39,071 nt of DNA from Planctomycetota bacterium (GTDB taxonomy: Bacteria > Planctomycetota > UBA1135): contig JAAESM010000013.1 in the NCBI GenBank assembly GCA_024229395.1, positions 1 to 39,071 on the forward strand. Direction: 5' to 3'. Of the stretch, positions 22,601 to 31,478 are shown piece by piece. Below the pieces are notes generated by a model. That model did no database searches, had not been told where the DNA came from, and saw nothing but the letters and a program-made list of their open reading frames with translations. Both the position numbers and the translations under genes were made by a program. The stretch's first letter is position 1, and each line of letters opens with the position of its first letter.

Positions 22601-23821
22601 CTAGCTGGCCGGACTCAAGGATTCAAACAGCCGCGACCAGCGTGGTAAGACCGTTTTAGCTGTGAATTCCCGCTCGGCAAGAAATCGGGCCCGCTGTCGT
22701 TTTTGATCCAAATCCTGCCTCTCAGAGACCGCCAGGCGGATGACTTTTGCCAATTCCTGCGGGTCCCCTTGGGGTGCGTGATAACCGACCTCTTCCTCCT
22801 CCACCATCTGCGCCAGCTCACTCTCGGATTCAATGACCAGCAGCAAGGGCGCGCCAACCCCAAGGTAGGTCATGGTCTTACTGGGATAGGCGTAGCGAAA
22901 GATATTCGGATTCAGTGCAATCAGACACAAGTCGGCGGTGGCCAACACGTGGACCGCATTCTCGATCGGCTGATAACCGTGGAAGAAGATGCGTTGGTTG
23001 AGGCGTTCGCCGGCCAACTCCTCTAGCGCGCCACGCCCGGCACCATCGCCGAGCAGCTCAAAACGCAAATCTGGAATGTCATCCAATAAAGCCACTGCAT
23101 CTATGACGGTCTCAAGCCCCTGAAATCGTCCAATATTGCCGGCGAAAAGCAGGCGGAAACAGCCTTTGGGCTTCTCAAGCCCTTCTGGCATGCTGCCTTC
23201 GCCAGTGAAGGACTCGAGCTGAAAGTTATTCAGCACCTCTACGTTGTTGGTCACCAAGCCACGGGCGGCAAGGGCGTCGCGCATGTCGGTCGACAGCACC
23301 ACCACCCGCGAGGCCAACTCGCAGTTGCGCCGGTCTACGCTCGCCAGCCAGCGCGTGAACCAACTGTCCTTGGCCATGTCCGACGTCAGCGCGATCTCCG
23401 GATAGATATCCATCATGTGATAGATGAAGGAGCCGCCGCGTTTGCGCGCACATACTCGCGCGGTTGCCGCCACCAGCACTGGTGGCATGGTTGAGGCCAT
23501 CACCACCTCGTACTTATTCTCGGCCTTGCGGAAAAGGATCTGCCGGGTAATCGCGAACATGAACAACAACATGTTCAACGCCCTCAAAGGCCAATTGCCT
23601 TTCGACTCGGGCAGCAAGCGGCAGCGCTTCACGGTGACGCCATCCAGTTGTTGCACGCGCGGCATCTTCATCGCCGCCGTCGCTTTGGTGTACGACGGTG
23701 GCGCAGTGAGCACGGTGACATCATGTCCATCGGCAGCGAGCTGCGTCGCGATCGAGCGCAGCATCGATGCATAAGGTGGCGCGTCCGGCCAGAACCAACG
23801 ATGGATCAGGAGGATCTTCAC
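22601..23821 (-). CDS. wbuB: GT4-family glycosyltransferase, WbuB-like (putative L-FucNAc transferase)
   Basis: A 406-residue GT-B enzyme. N-terminal domain: LLIHRWFWPDAPPYASMLRS, LTAPPSYTKA, MDIYPEIA. C-terminal donor domain: FRLLFAGNIGRFQGLETVIDA near residue 220, LLGDGAGRGALEEL, and YAYPSKTMTYLGVGAPLLLV with the conserved acidic residues after it. WbuB family enzymes transfer L-FucNAc during O-antigen assembly, and this gene follows wbjB-wbjC-wbjD directly (12 bases), the arrangement known from FucNAc-containing O-antigen clusters. The sugar assignment rests on that synteny. Cytoplasmic, probably membrane-associated. Confidence 0.8.
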   Translation of the reverse strand: MKILLIHRWFWPDAPPYASMLRSIATQLAADGHDVTVLTAPPSYTKATAAMKMPRVQQLDGVTVKRCRLLPESKGNWPLRALNMLLFMFAITRQILFRKAENKYEVVMASTMPPVLVAATARVCARKRGGSFIYHMMDIYPEIALTSDMAKDSWFTRWLASVDRRNCELASRVVVLSTDMRDALAARGLVTNNVEVLNNFQLESFTGEGSMPEGLEKPKGCFRLLFAGNIGRFQGLETVIDAVALLDDIPDLRFELLGDGAGRGALEELAGERLNQRIFFHGYQPIENAVHVLATADLCLIALNPNIFRYAYPSKTMTYLGVGAPLLLVIESESELAQMVEEEEVGYHAPQGDPQELAKVIRLAVSERQDLDQKRQRARFLAEREFTAKTVLPRWSRLFESLSPAS

Positions 23822-23833
23822 GCGGTCTGCTCC

Positions 23834-24988
23834 TTAGGAATCGCGCGAGAAGCCGGTTGGCATTGCCAGGTTTGACCAAGCGCGGTGCAAGCGTGCGGTG
23901 CCGAGCATCAAATTCAACACGCGTTGCGAAGTGTTGGTGACTTGATAGTCCGCAGGTACTTCGGCGCGCTGCCCGGCGGCAAACATGGCCAGCGCCGACG
24001 CCACTGCTGGGCGCACGTTTTCACTGTCCAAACCGCAGACGATGATGGTGCCGGTGTCCATGGCTTCCGGCCGCTCGATCGCTTGACGCAAAGTCACTGC
24101 AGCGAAATCCATCATTGCCGATTCCTCGGAGATGGTGCCACTGTCGGACAGCACGCAAAGGCTATCGCGCTGCAGGCGGTTGTAGTCGAAGTAACCGAAA
24201 GGCTTCAAGAAACGAATGTCACCCTTGAGGTCAGAGCGACCCAGTTCATCCAGGCGGTTCTTGGTACGCGGATGAGTAGAGACCAAAACTGGCACTTTGT
24301 AGTCCGCGGCCAGGGCTTCGAGTGTGTCGAGCAACATGCTCAAACGTTCTGGGTGATCGACGTTCTCTTCACGGTGCGCGCTGACCAGGAAGTACTTGCC
24401 TTTCTCGACCTGGTTATCAGCAAGCGCGGTGGAAGACTCGATGCCCTCGCGGTAATGGTCGAAGACTTCGCGCAATGGCGAGCCGGTCACGTAGACACGC
24501 TTCGGCTCCAGCCCTTCACTCAACAAGTGCCTGCGCGCATGCTCGGTGTAGGCAAGATTGAAGTCGGCCAAGTGGTCGATTAATTTTCGGTTGGTCTCTT
24601 CCGGCACGTTGGCATCGAAGCAACGGTTGCCGGCCTCCATGTGATAGACCGGAATACGCATGCGCTTGGCCATGATCGCGGCAATTGCGCTGTTGGTATC
24701 GCCAAGAACCAGGAAGGCATCGGGCTTTTCGGTGAGCAGGACTTTCTCGATCTCAATCAAGATGTTGCCGAGGACCGCACCGAGCGAAGATACGTCAACA
24801 CCCAGGAAATGATCGGGCTTGCGTACACCCAACTCCTCGAAGAAGACCTCGTTGAGTTCGTAATCCCAGTTCTGTCCGGTGTGCACCAAAACATGGTCGG
24901 TGTGTTCATCCAAGCGCGCGAGCACACGCGACAAGCGAATGATTTCCGGGCGCGTGCCCAAACAAGTCATGACCTTCAGCTTCTTCAC
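23834..24988 (-). CDS. wbjD: UDP-HexNAc 2-epimerase of UDP-L-FucNAc synthesis (WbjD/FnlC/CapG)
   Basis: A 384-residue non-hydrolysing 2-epimerase. Motifs: CLGTRPEIIRLSRVLARLDE at the N-terminus, VLGDTNSAIAA near residue 95, HMEAGNRCFDANVPEETNRK near 116, SAHREENVD near 205, and SDSGTISEE near 285. It catalyses the last step, converting UDP-2-acetamido-2,6-dideoxy-L-talose to UDP-L-FucNAc. CFDANVPEE with Asn-Arg is typical of this subgroup rather than of WecB. It starts with GTG, overlapping the wbjC stop as GTGA (24985-24988), with GGGAGA upstream. Confident family call; specificity follows from the three-gene context. Confidence 0.92.
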   Translation of the reverse strand: MKKLKVMTCLGTRPEIIRLSRVLARLDEHTDHVLVHTGQNWDYELNEVFFEELGVRKPDHFLGVDVSSLGAVLGNILIEIEKVLLTEKPDAFLVLGDTNSAIAAIMAKRMRIPVYHMEAGNRCFDANVPEETNRKLIDHLADFNLAYTEHARRHLLSEGLEPKRVYVTGSPLREVFDHYREGIESSTALADNQVEKGKYFLVSAHREENVDHPERLSMLLDTLEALAADYKVPVLVSTHPRTKNRLDELGRSDLKGDIRFLKPFGYFDYNRLQRDSLCVLSDSGTISEESAMMDFAAVTLRQAIERPEAMDTGTIIVCGLDSENVRPAVASALAMFAAGQRAEVPADYQVTNTSQRVLNLMLGTARLHRAWSNLAMPTGFSRDS

Positions 24989-26124
24989 TGGACGTTCTCC
25001 CAGATCGTGTCCGGCGCATCGGGATTGAAGACCTCGTGCGACCAGAACATGGTGAGCAATTCGGAGTCACCGGTGTTGGTGATCTCGTGCGTATGCAAAG
25101 TCGGCATGTCAACGAACTGTGGTTGATCGCCACGGACATGGAACTCCTTCACTTCATTGTCGAATAGACGACGAATGCGGATCACAGCCGAGCCCGCCAC
25201 CACCAAGAAGCGTTCCACCTTGTGGTAGTGATAATGATTACCGCGCGTGATGCCTGGTTTGGTGGTCGACAGGAAAGTCTGGCCGCCATTCAATTCGCGT
25301 ACCGCCTCGAACAGGGAGCCGCGGTCATCTGTGTGCAGCTGCAAGTCAACCGGATAAGCCTGCGGGTACAACGCGGAGCGATAACAATTGAACAAGCGTA
25401 GATCCAGATCGTTGCGCAAATCCGGCACGGTGCGATTCTCCAAATAGGATGTGGCAAAAGTCTTCAAACGCGAAAGCAATCGCGAAACCTTCATTGCTAC
25501 GCCACGCGGAGTGCGTGCTTGGCTGGCCGGAATTCCTTCGGGGTCGGCGACCACGGCGCGAATATTCTGCAGTGCGGCCGCTGCTACATCCGAGGCATGC
25601 AACAACTCCAAGTCACCATCGTGATCGATGACCGGCGTCTCGCCATTGGCAAGTTGATGACAAAAGGTATGCACCACCGAGTTATAAAAAGGCTTGCCAT
25701 GCTCACCGAATACATGCGGCAGGATCAAGTCGGTGAAGTGACCACCTTCCTTCTTGGCCCAAGCAGAAAATGCTTCGGCGGCATCGCGCTTCGAACGACC
25801 GTAATGGTTATTGCGTAGATAATGCGTGGAGTTCGAGAACAACACATGCGGCTTCACCTTGCGCGCGCGACATGCCGCGATTATCTGCTTGGCAAGGCCA
25901 ACGTTAGTGACGTAGATGTCTTCTTCATCACCACGGTTCATTCCAGCCAGGTGAATGATGGCATCGCATTGTGAAACGAATTCCTCAAGCGCATCTTCAC
26001 TCTCGAAGACCGCTCGCCCGGCCGGCACCACTTCCACATCTTCCAGTGGCGAGAATGCACAGCGGGTATGCCAACCAATGAGGCCGTCGACTCCAGTGAT
26101 CCCGACTTTCAAAACCTTGGGCAC
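24985..26124 (-). CDS. wbjC: bifunctional epimerase/reductase of UDP-L-FucNAc synthesis (WbjC/FnlB/CapF)
   Basis: A 379-residue two-domain enzyme. The N-terminal SDR domain has GITGVDGLIGWHTR, AIIHLAGMNRG and the YGRSK catalytic Tyr-Lys pair near residue 118. The C-terminal cupin (about 260-379) has GNHYHYHKVERFLVVAG and the metal-type His residues. In CapF the cupin epimerises at C3 and the SDR reduces the 4-keto group, giving UDP-2-acetamido-2,6-dideoxy-L-talose. It starts with GTG at 26124, 3 bases after the wbjB stop, and overlaps wbjD by 4 bases, so all three genes are co-translated from one message. Confidence 0.92.
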   Translation of the reverse strand: MPKVLKVGITGVDGLIGWHTRCAFSPLEDVEVVPAGRAVFESEDALEEFVSQCDAIIHLAGMNRGDEEDIYVTNVGLAKQIIAACRARKVKPHVLFSNSTHYLRNNHYGRSKRDAAEAFSAWAKKEGGHFTDLILPHVFGEHGKPFYNSVVHTFCHQLANGETPVIDHDGDLELLHASDVAAAALQNIRAVVADPEGIPASQARTPRGVAMKVSRLLSRLKTFATSYLENRTVPDLRNDLDLRLFNCYRSALYPQAYPVDLQLHTDDRGSLFEAVRELNGGQTFLSTTKPGITRGNHYHYHKVERFLVVAGSAVIRIRRLFDNEVKEFHVRGDQPQFVDMPTLHTHEITNTGDSELLTMFWSHEVFNPDAPDTIWENVQ

Positions 26125-26127
26125 GAC

Positions 26128-27147
26128 CTAGAGCCCCGCCTCTTTGAGTTCCTGGCGAATCTCCGGCAGCGATAACAACAACTCCTCGACTTGCGCCACG
26201 TTCAGGCGCTCGGTGTTGTGCGAGGTGTAGTCCTCGACCTTGATCTCTTCCGTATCGCCTTCGGTGAAGAACTTGCCGTAGTTGAGATCGCGACCATCCA
26301 TGGTCACACGCAGGTAATCACCCATGTCTTCCGACCGCCGCAACTCTTCGGCATTGGCAAGTGCCTCATAAAGCTTCTCGCCGTGACGAATGCCGATCAC
26401 CTTGACCTCATTATCCGCCTTGAACAAATTCTTGGTCGCGGTAACCAGATCGCCAATGGTGCAAGCTGGAGCCTTACGCACGAACAAGTCACCTTGCTGT
26501 GCATGCGTGAAAGCAAACTCGACCAGGTCTACCGCCTGGGTCAATGGCATCAAGAATCGCGTCATGCTGGGCTCGGTCAGAGTCAGTGGACGGCCGCTGC
26601 GAATCTGTTTCACGAACAGTGGGATCACCGAACCACGTGAGTACATCACGTTGCCATAACGCACGCAGGAGATGCGTGTTTCCTCTTTCGACAGGGTGCG
26701 CGCGGCGGCCTGAGCCACCTTCTCCATCAACGCTTTGGTCATGCCCATGGCGTTGACCGGATAGACCGCTTTATCGGTCGACAAGCAGACCACGCTCTCC
26801 ACCCCAGCGGTGACGGCGGCATCAATCACATGACGGCTGCCAGCCACATTGGTCTTGACCGCTTCCATGGGGAAGAACTCACAAGAGGGCACCTGCTTCA
26901 GGGCGGCGGCGTGAAAAACCATGTTGACGCCCTTCATCACGCGCTTCACGCTGCCGGCGTCGCGGACGTCGCCAATGTGAAATCGCAGCAGAGGATTGGA
27001 ATAGTCCTCACGCATGGCATCTTGCTTGGCCTCATCGCGGCTGAAGATGCGAATCTCACCGACCCCGCGCGTGAGCAAGTGATCCACCATGGCCTTGCCG
27101 AATGAGCCGGTGCCGCCGGTGATCAGGATTGTCTTGTCTTGCAACAT
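26128..27147 (-). CDS. wbjB: UDP-GlcNAc 5-inverting 4,6-dehydratase (WbjB/FnlA/CapE)
   Basis: A 339-residue SDR enzyme that starts UDP-L-FucNAc synthesis by 4,6-dehydration with C5 (and C3) inversion of UDP-GlcNAc. Motifs: ILITGGTGSFGKAMVDHLL (residues 7-25), IFSRDEAKQ, FHAAALKQVPSCE, STDKAVYPVNAMGMTK with its catalytic Asp-Lys and Lys, and RYGNVMYSRGSVIPLF. The ATG at 27147 fits the family N-terminus; the longer frame adds only a short polar segment. First gene of the operon wbjB-wbjC-wbjD-wbuB. It is divergent from a sulfotransferase gene across 147 bases. Confidence 0.93.
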   Translation of the reverse strand: MLQDKTILITGGTGSFGKAMVDHLLTRGVGEIRIFSRDEAKQDAMREDYSNPLLRFHIGDVRDAGSVKRVMKGVNMVFHAAALKQVPSCEFFPMEAVKTNVAGSRHVIDAAVTAGVESVVCLSTDKAVYPVNAMGMTKALMEKVAQAAARTLSKEETRISCVRYGNVMYSRGSVIPLFVKQIRSGRPLTLTEPSMTRFLMPLTQAVDLVEFAFTHAQQGDLFVRKAPACTIGDLVTATKNLFKADNEVKVIGIRHGEKLYEALANAEELRRSEDMGDYLRVTMDGRDLNYGKFFTEGDTEEIKVEDYTSHNTERLNVAQVEELLLSLPEIRQELKEAGL

Positions 27148-27294
27148 GTCGCTACGGGAGGGAATAGCGCTCCCGACCAACAGGGTAGCGATGCCGCCCC
27201 CTCAGCGGCAGTAGGGGCGCCCAGCCACGGCCAAACGGCCACCTGGAGACTTGGCTTTGCGATTGCGGTATCATTTCCTTTTCCCAGGTGGATC

Positions 27295-28164
27295 ATGGCT
27301 CAGCTCCCTTCATTCGATTTCTCCCCAGTCGTCATCCTCGGGGCCGCGCGAAGCGGGACAAATATGCTGCGCGATGTGCTGTGCAGCCTGCCAGGTGCGG
27401 AAACTTGGCCCTGCGATGAGATAAACCCGGTGTGGCGCCACGGCAACTTGGATGTCTCGCACGACGCCTTCCCGCCAGAGCTCGCCAGTGCTTCGATCAA
27501 GCGATTCGTGCGCAAGCGCTTCCGCAAGCAAGCCAAACGCAGCAAAGCAACGTGGATGGTCGAAAAGACCTGCGCCAACACCCTGCGCGTCGGCTTCATC
27601 CATGCGATTCTCCCCGAAGCGCGCTTCGTGCATATCAGTCGCGATGGTTACGACGTCGTGCCGTCGGCGATGAAGCGCTGGAAGGCGCCGCTGGATTTGA
27701 GTTACACCATCGCAAAGGCTCGCTTCGTGCCGTGGACCGATTTCCCCTACTACCTGTGGCGATTCACCAGCAATCGGGTGGCTCGTCTTGGCAAGCGCGC
27801 CGAACGCACCGTTTCCACTTGGGGACCGCGCTTTCCGGGCATGGATAAGACCTCTAATGACATCTCGCTGGAGGAACTGTGCGCGCGACAGTGGCAGAGT
27901 TGCGAGATCGCCGCCAACGAGCAACTCGCGCATTTGCCCGCCGATCAGGTGCTGTCGATCCGTTACGAGGATTTCGTCGTGAACCCGCTGCCCAATATGC
28001 AGCGCATCCGCAAATTCCTGGGCGCTGATTGGAGTGATGAGCAACTCGCCGCATCGGTGACCAATGTGCGGCCTGGCAGCGTGGGTAATGGCAAGCGTCA
28101 ACTCAGCGAAGAGCAGCTGGATGCGCTGGCCCCATTCCTGCAACCCGAGCGCGTCAACGGATAA
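27295..28164 (+). CDS. sulfotransferase (first of three in the locus)
   Basis: A 289-residue PAPS-dependent sulfotransferase. The 5'-phosphosulfate loop is VVILGAARSGTNMLRDVL (residues 12-29), and the 3'-phosphate region is HISRDGYDVVPSAMKRW. RYEDFVVNPLPNMQRIRKFL near the C-terminus is a common feature of the family. The ATG at 27295 is preceded by AGGTGG at good spacing, which decides the start against the longer frame. It is followed 3 bases later by the initiating sugar transferase, so the two form an operon. The likely acceptor is a sugar of the surface glycan made by this locus; the acceptor position cannot be read from sequence. Confidence 0.87.
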   Translation: MAQLPSFDFSPVVILGAARSGTNMLRDVLCSLPGAETWPCDEINPVWRHGNLDVSHDAFPPELASASIKRFVRKRFRKQAKRSKATWMVEKTCANTLRVGFIHAILPEARFVHISRDGYDVVPSAMKRWKAPLDLSYTIAKARFVPWTDFPYYLWRFTSNRVARLGKRAERTVSTWGPRFPGMDKTSNDISLEELCARQWQSCEIAANEQLAHLPADQVLSIRYEDFVVNPLPNMQRIRKFLGADWSDEQLAASVTNVRPGSVGNGKRQLSEEQLDALAPFLQPERVNG

Positions 28165-28167
28165 GCG

Positions 28168-28815
28168 ATGAGCGGCGAACAAATGGCGCTGAAAAGGTGT
28201 TTCGACCTGCTGCTTGCCATCTTTGGGCTGGTCACATGTGGCTGGCTGATTCTGCTCGGCTGGTTGGCCGCGCGCCTTAGCACCGGCGAATCTGGAATGT
28301 TCCGCCAACAACGCGTTGGCAAGGATGGCAAAGTTTTCCGCATCGCCAAGTTGCGCACCATGCGTAGCGGCACCGGCGCCGAAACCACATGCACCTCGGC
28401 CGACGACCCGCGCATCACCAAGGTCGGCCGATGGTTGCGCGTCTTCAAGCTCGATGAGCTACCGCAGCTTTGGAATGTGCTGCTTGGCGAGATGAGCTTC
28501 GTCGGCCCGCGCCCCGATGTGCCCGGGTTTGCCGACGCCCTCGAAGGCGAGGACCGTGTGTTGCTGTCTTTACGCCCTGGGATTACGGGTCCAGCGAGTT
28601 TGCTTTTCCATGATGAAGAGCAACTGCTGAACGCGGTCGAGGATCCGGAGACCTATAACCGCGAAGTATTGTGGCCAGCCAAGGTGCAGTTGAATCTGCA
28701 CTATCTAAAGCACTATTCCTTGCTTCGAGATCTCGCCTACATTTTCGCGACGGTGCTTCCGCCATTGCGTAAACGCGTTTTGGACCCACTGCCGAAGCTG
28801 TCGGCCCTGGCCTGA
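28168..28815 (+). CDS. initiating phosphoglycosyltransferase (PglC/WcaJ C-terminal type)
   Basis: A 215-residue monotopic enzyme that transfers a sugar-1-phosphate to undecaprenyl phosphate, starting repeat-unit assembly. A membrane-dipping helix (about residues 8-36, KRCFDLLLAIFGLVTC) is followed by FRIAKLRTMR, the catalytic dyad in LDELPQLWNVLLGEMSFVG (Asp-Glu), and GPRPDVP. The short form resembles PglC, which prefers UDP-di-N-acetylbacillosamine or related UDP-HexNAc sugars rather than UDP-glucose. A dehydratase at 20482 and an aminotransferase at 36224 could make such a donor. It is convergent with the Wzz-like gene, with only 19 bases between. Confidence 0.9.
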   Translation: MSGEQMALKRCFDLLLAIFGLVTCGWLILLGWLAARLSTGESGMFRQQRVGKDGKVFRIAKLRTMRSGTGAETTCTSADDPRITKVGRWLRVFKLDELPQLWNVLLGEMSFVGPRPDVPGFADALEGEDRVLLSLRPGITGPASLLFHDEEQLLNAVEDPETYNREVLWPAKVQLNLHYLKHYSLLRDLAYIFATVLPPLRKRVLDPLPKLSALA

Positions 28816-28834
28816 CCCAGGCGGAACGAACGCA

Positions 28835-29698
28835 CTACTTTGCTGCTGAAGGCTTCCAGACCACCGCGATCCAGCAACCAACCAGCAATCCAACCACGAG
28901 GCCGGCGAAGGTGTGCCACAGCGAGTACCAAGGCCATGCGTCTGGAATGGTTTCGAGATTCACTTGGCCGGCAAGGCTTAAGTCCGACGGCAGTTTGAAA
29001 TCCTTGAAGCGCTGGCTCTCGGCACGCAGTTCCTCGGAATCCATGAAGGCCAACGGAATCTGCAGATGCTTGGCGCCTTGCAACGCAGCTTGACGATCCT
29101 TCCGACGCTGCTCCTCGAAGCTCGCCAAGTCCTTACCTTTAGTCAGGAGGAAATCGAGCTCGTCTTGAACCTTGGCCTGGCGCAGAGCCACTGCGGAACT
29201 CAGGCGGTCCTGTGCATCATCGACGACCAACTGTCGTGCGGTATCGGTAAGTTCCTTCAGAAACAGGACGACCTCTTTTTGCGAAGATCCGGTCGCGACC
29301 AGGACTTCTGGCGTAATTGGATCTTTGGTGCGTGGCAAACCGCCAAAGACCTGTGCGTTGGCGCTGAATCCTGGGGCCACACCGCCATCCTTAATCTTCT
29401 TGGCCAATAAGCTTCTTTTGGCCATCTGCGTGGTGGATCGTGCTTGGCAGAAGCGCAGGAATTGGTGGTAGAGGGCATCGCGCTCGAACTGGACCAGGCC
29501 AGATTGATTCATGGCACCCATCGCCCAATAGGATGGTGGCGAGACTTCGACCCGCGCTTCGAATTTCGGGCTGAAGGAAACGGTGGCGACAGCCAACACA
29601 GCACAGATGATTCCGCACAAGGCCACGAACCAACGCCGACGCCAAATGCGGCTGAGCAGTTGGTCGAAGGAGAGAGCAGGGATTTTGTTGGCTGGCAT
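28835..29698 (-). CDS. Wzz-like polysaccharide chain-length determinant/co-polymerase
   Basis: A 287-residue inner-membrane protein with a helix near each end: residues about 23-42 (FVALCGIICAVLAVATVSF) and 255-280 (LWHTFAGLVVGLLVGCWIAV). Between them is a periplasmic domain with long helices rich in Gln, Lys and Glu (SAVALRQAKVQDELDFLLTK). This is the topology of Wzz proteins that set O-antigen chain length with Wzy. The usual Pro-rich segment before the second helix appears only loosely (IPDAWPWYS). No kinase domain is fused. Last gene of the seven-gene minus-strand operon. Confidence 0.75.
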   Translation of the reverse strand: MPANKIPALSFDQLLSRIWRRRWFVALCGIICAVLAVATVSFSPKFEARVEVSPPSYWAMGAMNQSGLVQFERDALYHQFLRFCQARSTTQMAKRSLLAKKIKDGGVAPGFSANAQVFGGLPRTKDPITPEVLVATGSSQKEVVLFLKELTDTARQLVVDDAQDRLSSAVALRQAKVQDELDFLLTKGKDLASFEEQRRKDRQAALQGAKHLQIPLAFMDSEELRAESQRFKDFKLPSDLSLAGQVNLETIPDAWPWYSLWHTFAGLVVGLLVGCWIAVVWKPSAAK

Positions 29699-29703
29699 GG
29701 AAT

Positions 29704-30630
29704 TCAGGATGAGGCGCGGCGACTGCGGTCGCGCATGGTAAGTATCTCTAGACCACCTGCGTCGCGCAAGCGAACGGCGGACTCAAGGAAATGGCGGAAA
29801 GCACGCTGGTGTTGCGGAGTTTCGGCCAAATTGAAGGGGTGCAGCCACACGTGGTAGGTGCCTCCGTCGGCTTGCATCTGACGCAACATGCGCGAAGCCT
29901 GAGTGCGGACTTGTTGGCGCTTGAGATACTCGAAGTCGCCTCCAGACCAGTTGAAGTACAACGAGCCGCTTTGCAGGCATTCGCCATGCTCGCCGTTCCG
30001 GATCACGCTTGCTGGAATGGCTTGCCAGAAGCGCGTGGCGCCACGCATCATGCGGGCCAACTTGCCCATCGATGCCTTGCCGTAACTTTGCGGGCCAATG
30101 CGTAAGTTCATGACGCGTTTCTCGGAGACCTCGGCGCGGAAGTCATCTTGATCGCGGGTGAAGATCAGGCTTTCGATGGGTGCCCCGTATTGTTGTTCGA
30201 GACGCTCGATCGACAGCTCTACATCTTTCACATACTGCTCGGAGGTGACTCCTTCATAGCCTGCGTAAAGATGGGTGGCAGTATGCGAGCACAACTCAGA
30301 GAAGGGTGCCAACTGCTGCTGCCAAGAATCCAACAAGTCGGTGCCGCAGCGAGTTTCCCACGCGGCACTGCGACAGAACTCCTGCACATGCTGGCGATAA
30401 CTTTCCGGCAAGTGGTCCACTGGAACATCGTTCGTGTCCTCAAAGGTCATCGAGGAAACCGTTGCCCAAGTCGTGGCCAACTCGCGCTCGTTCAGGAACC
30501 GGAAGAGATCGGCAAGCACAGGGCGCATGCGCTGATACAAACCATCTTGTTCACGCCGACGCCACAGCGGGTCGTCCAACACGCCCCAACCCAATTCAAA
30601 ATCGAAAGAGATGACGAGCTTGGCGGTCAT
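29704..30630 (-). CDS. NodB-like polysaccharide deacetylase
   Basis: A 308-residue carbohydrate esterase 4-type protein with no signal peptide. Motif 1 is SFDFELGWG (Asp10, Glu12) in place of the canonical TFDDG; motif 2 is SHTATH (His116, His120), the metal-binding HxxxH. The variant SFDFEL-W opening occurs in deacetylase-like proteins of O-antigen and exopolysaccharide clusters. The C-terminal GGTYHVWLHPFNLAET may provide a further catalytic His. It overlaps the sulfotransferase gene by 4 bases (ATGA). It may remove N-acetyl groups, perhaps to expose an amine, but activity with the altered first motif is uncertain. Confidence 0.75.
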   Translation of the reverse strand: MTAKLVISFDFELGWGVLDDPLWRRREQDGLYQRMRPVLADLFRFLNERELATTWATVSSMTFEDTNDVPVDHLPESYRQHVQEFCRSAAWETRCGTDLLDSWQQQLAPFSELCSHTATHLYAGYEGVTSEQYVKDVELSIERLEQQYGAPIESLIFTRDQDDFRAEVSEKRVMNLRIGPQSYGKASMGKLARMMRGATRFWQAIPASVIRNGEHGECLQSGSLYFNWSGGDFEYLKRQQVRTQASRMLRQMQADGGTYHVWLHPFNLAETPQHQRAFRHFLESAVRLRDAGGLEILTMRDRSRRASS

Positions 30631-31478
30631 GATTGCTGTTCCTCAATCACGGCAAGGTGTTCCTTCAATTGCTCGACGGCGCTGGCATGGACGGTGCGTT
30701 CCACTGGCAGCGGGCGAATCCGATGTGGCACCGTTCCGACATGCAGCACTTCACCTTCATGGCGAATCGGCACTGGCGAAAGCTCCAACTCCTGGAACAA
30801 GCGCGTGACTTCTTCCGCTGGGTTCTGGATGAAGGATTCATAGCTGCAGAACGCCGTGTCTTGCGCTTGACCATCGTTCAGCATGGTCTCGTAGAAGAAA
30901 GCCCATTGCTGATCGAGGAAATCATTCTGATATTCCCCGCCGGCTTGGGGGCGGCTGCGTTTGCGAATGCCCTTCGCGACATCTTCCGGGTGGCGCACCA
31001 CACAAACGAATCGACACCCGGGAAAGGTGGTGCGCAGATGTGGCATGCGCAAGCTATTGGAGATCGACTTCTCCAAGAAACGTTGGCTTGGGCAGATCCA
31101 AGGTGACCAGTCCTTCTCGAGCTGCTGCGCGTCGGGTGCGGCGCCGGCGCGGTCGGCCATGATGCGTTCCTTATTGGCGAACATGCCGCGCGGGAAATCT
31201 CCGGACTCGAAGTCATCCAATGCGCTGGTCATGATGTCGCCCTCGACTGGCATGCCGGCTACATCGGGATGGGAAAGGATCGCATTCTTCACGATGGTGG
31301 TCCCTGCGTTATAGGACCCAACCAGGAATATCCAAGCCTTCGGCCGACGCGATCCGAAAGGGATCCTCAATACGCTGCGCAGGATCGGGAAGCGCCATGC
31401 GCGAACCAGTGCCTCGTAAAGGAGCGCCTTGCCGAGTGGCATGCGGTGACGTTTGGCGATGCGCGCGAGCTTAGACAT
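30627..31478 (-). CDS. sulfotransferase (second of three)
   Basis: A 283-residue sulfotransferase-fold protein. The phosphosulfate loop is FLVGSYNAGTTIVKNAIL (residues 51-68), an atypical version in which the usual Arg/Lys-Ser-Gly is Tyr-Asn-Ala-Gly. The 3'-phosphate region is CVVRHPEDVAKGIRKRSRP. DQQWAFFYETMLNDGQ and FCSYESFIQNPAEEVTRLFQ are also family-like. The ATG at 31478 overlaps the end of the polymerase gene by 8 bases. Divergence in the P-loop-like motif suggests either a different specificity or reduced activity. It shows little similarity by eye to the other two sulfotransferases in the locus, so recent duplication is unlikely. Confidence 0.75.
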   Translation of the reverse strand: MSKLARIAKRHRMPLGKALLYEALVRAWRFPILRSVLRIPFGSRRPKAWIFLVGSYNAGTTIVKNAILSHPDVAGMPVEGDIMTSALDDFESGDFPRGMFANKERIMADRAGAAPDAQQLEKDWSPWICPSQRFLEKSISNSLRMPHLRTTFPGCRFVCVVRHPEDVAKGIRKRSRPQAGGEYQNDFLDQQWAFFYETMLNDGQAQDTAFCSYESFIQNPAEEVTRLFQELELSPVPIRHEGEVLHVGTVPHRIRPLPVERTVHASAVEQLKEHLAVIEEQQS

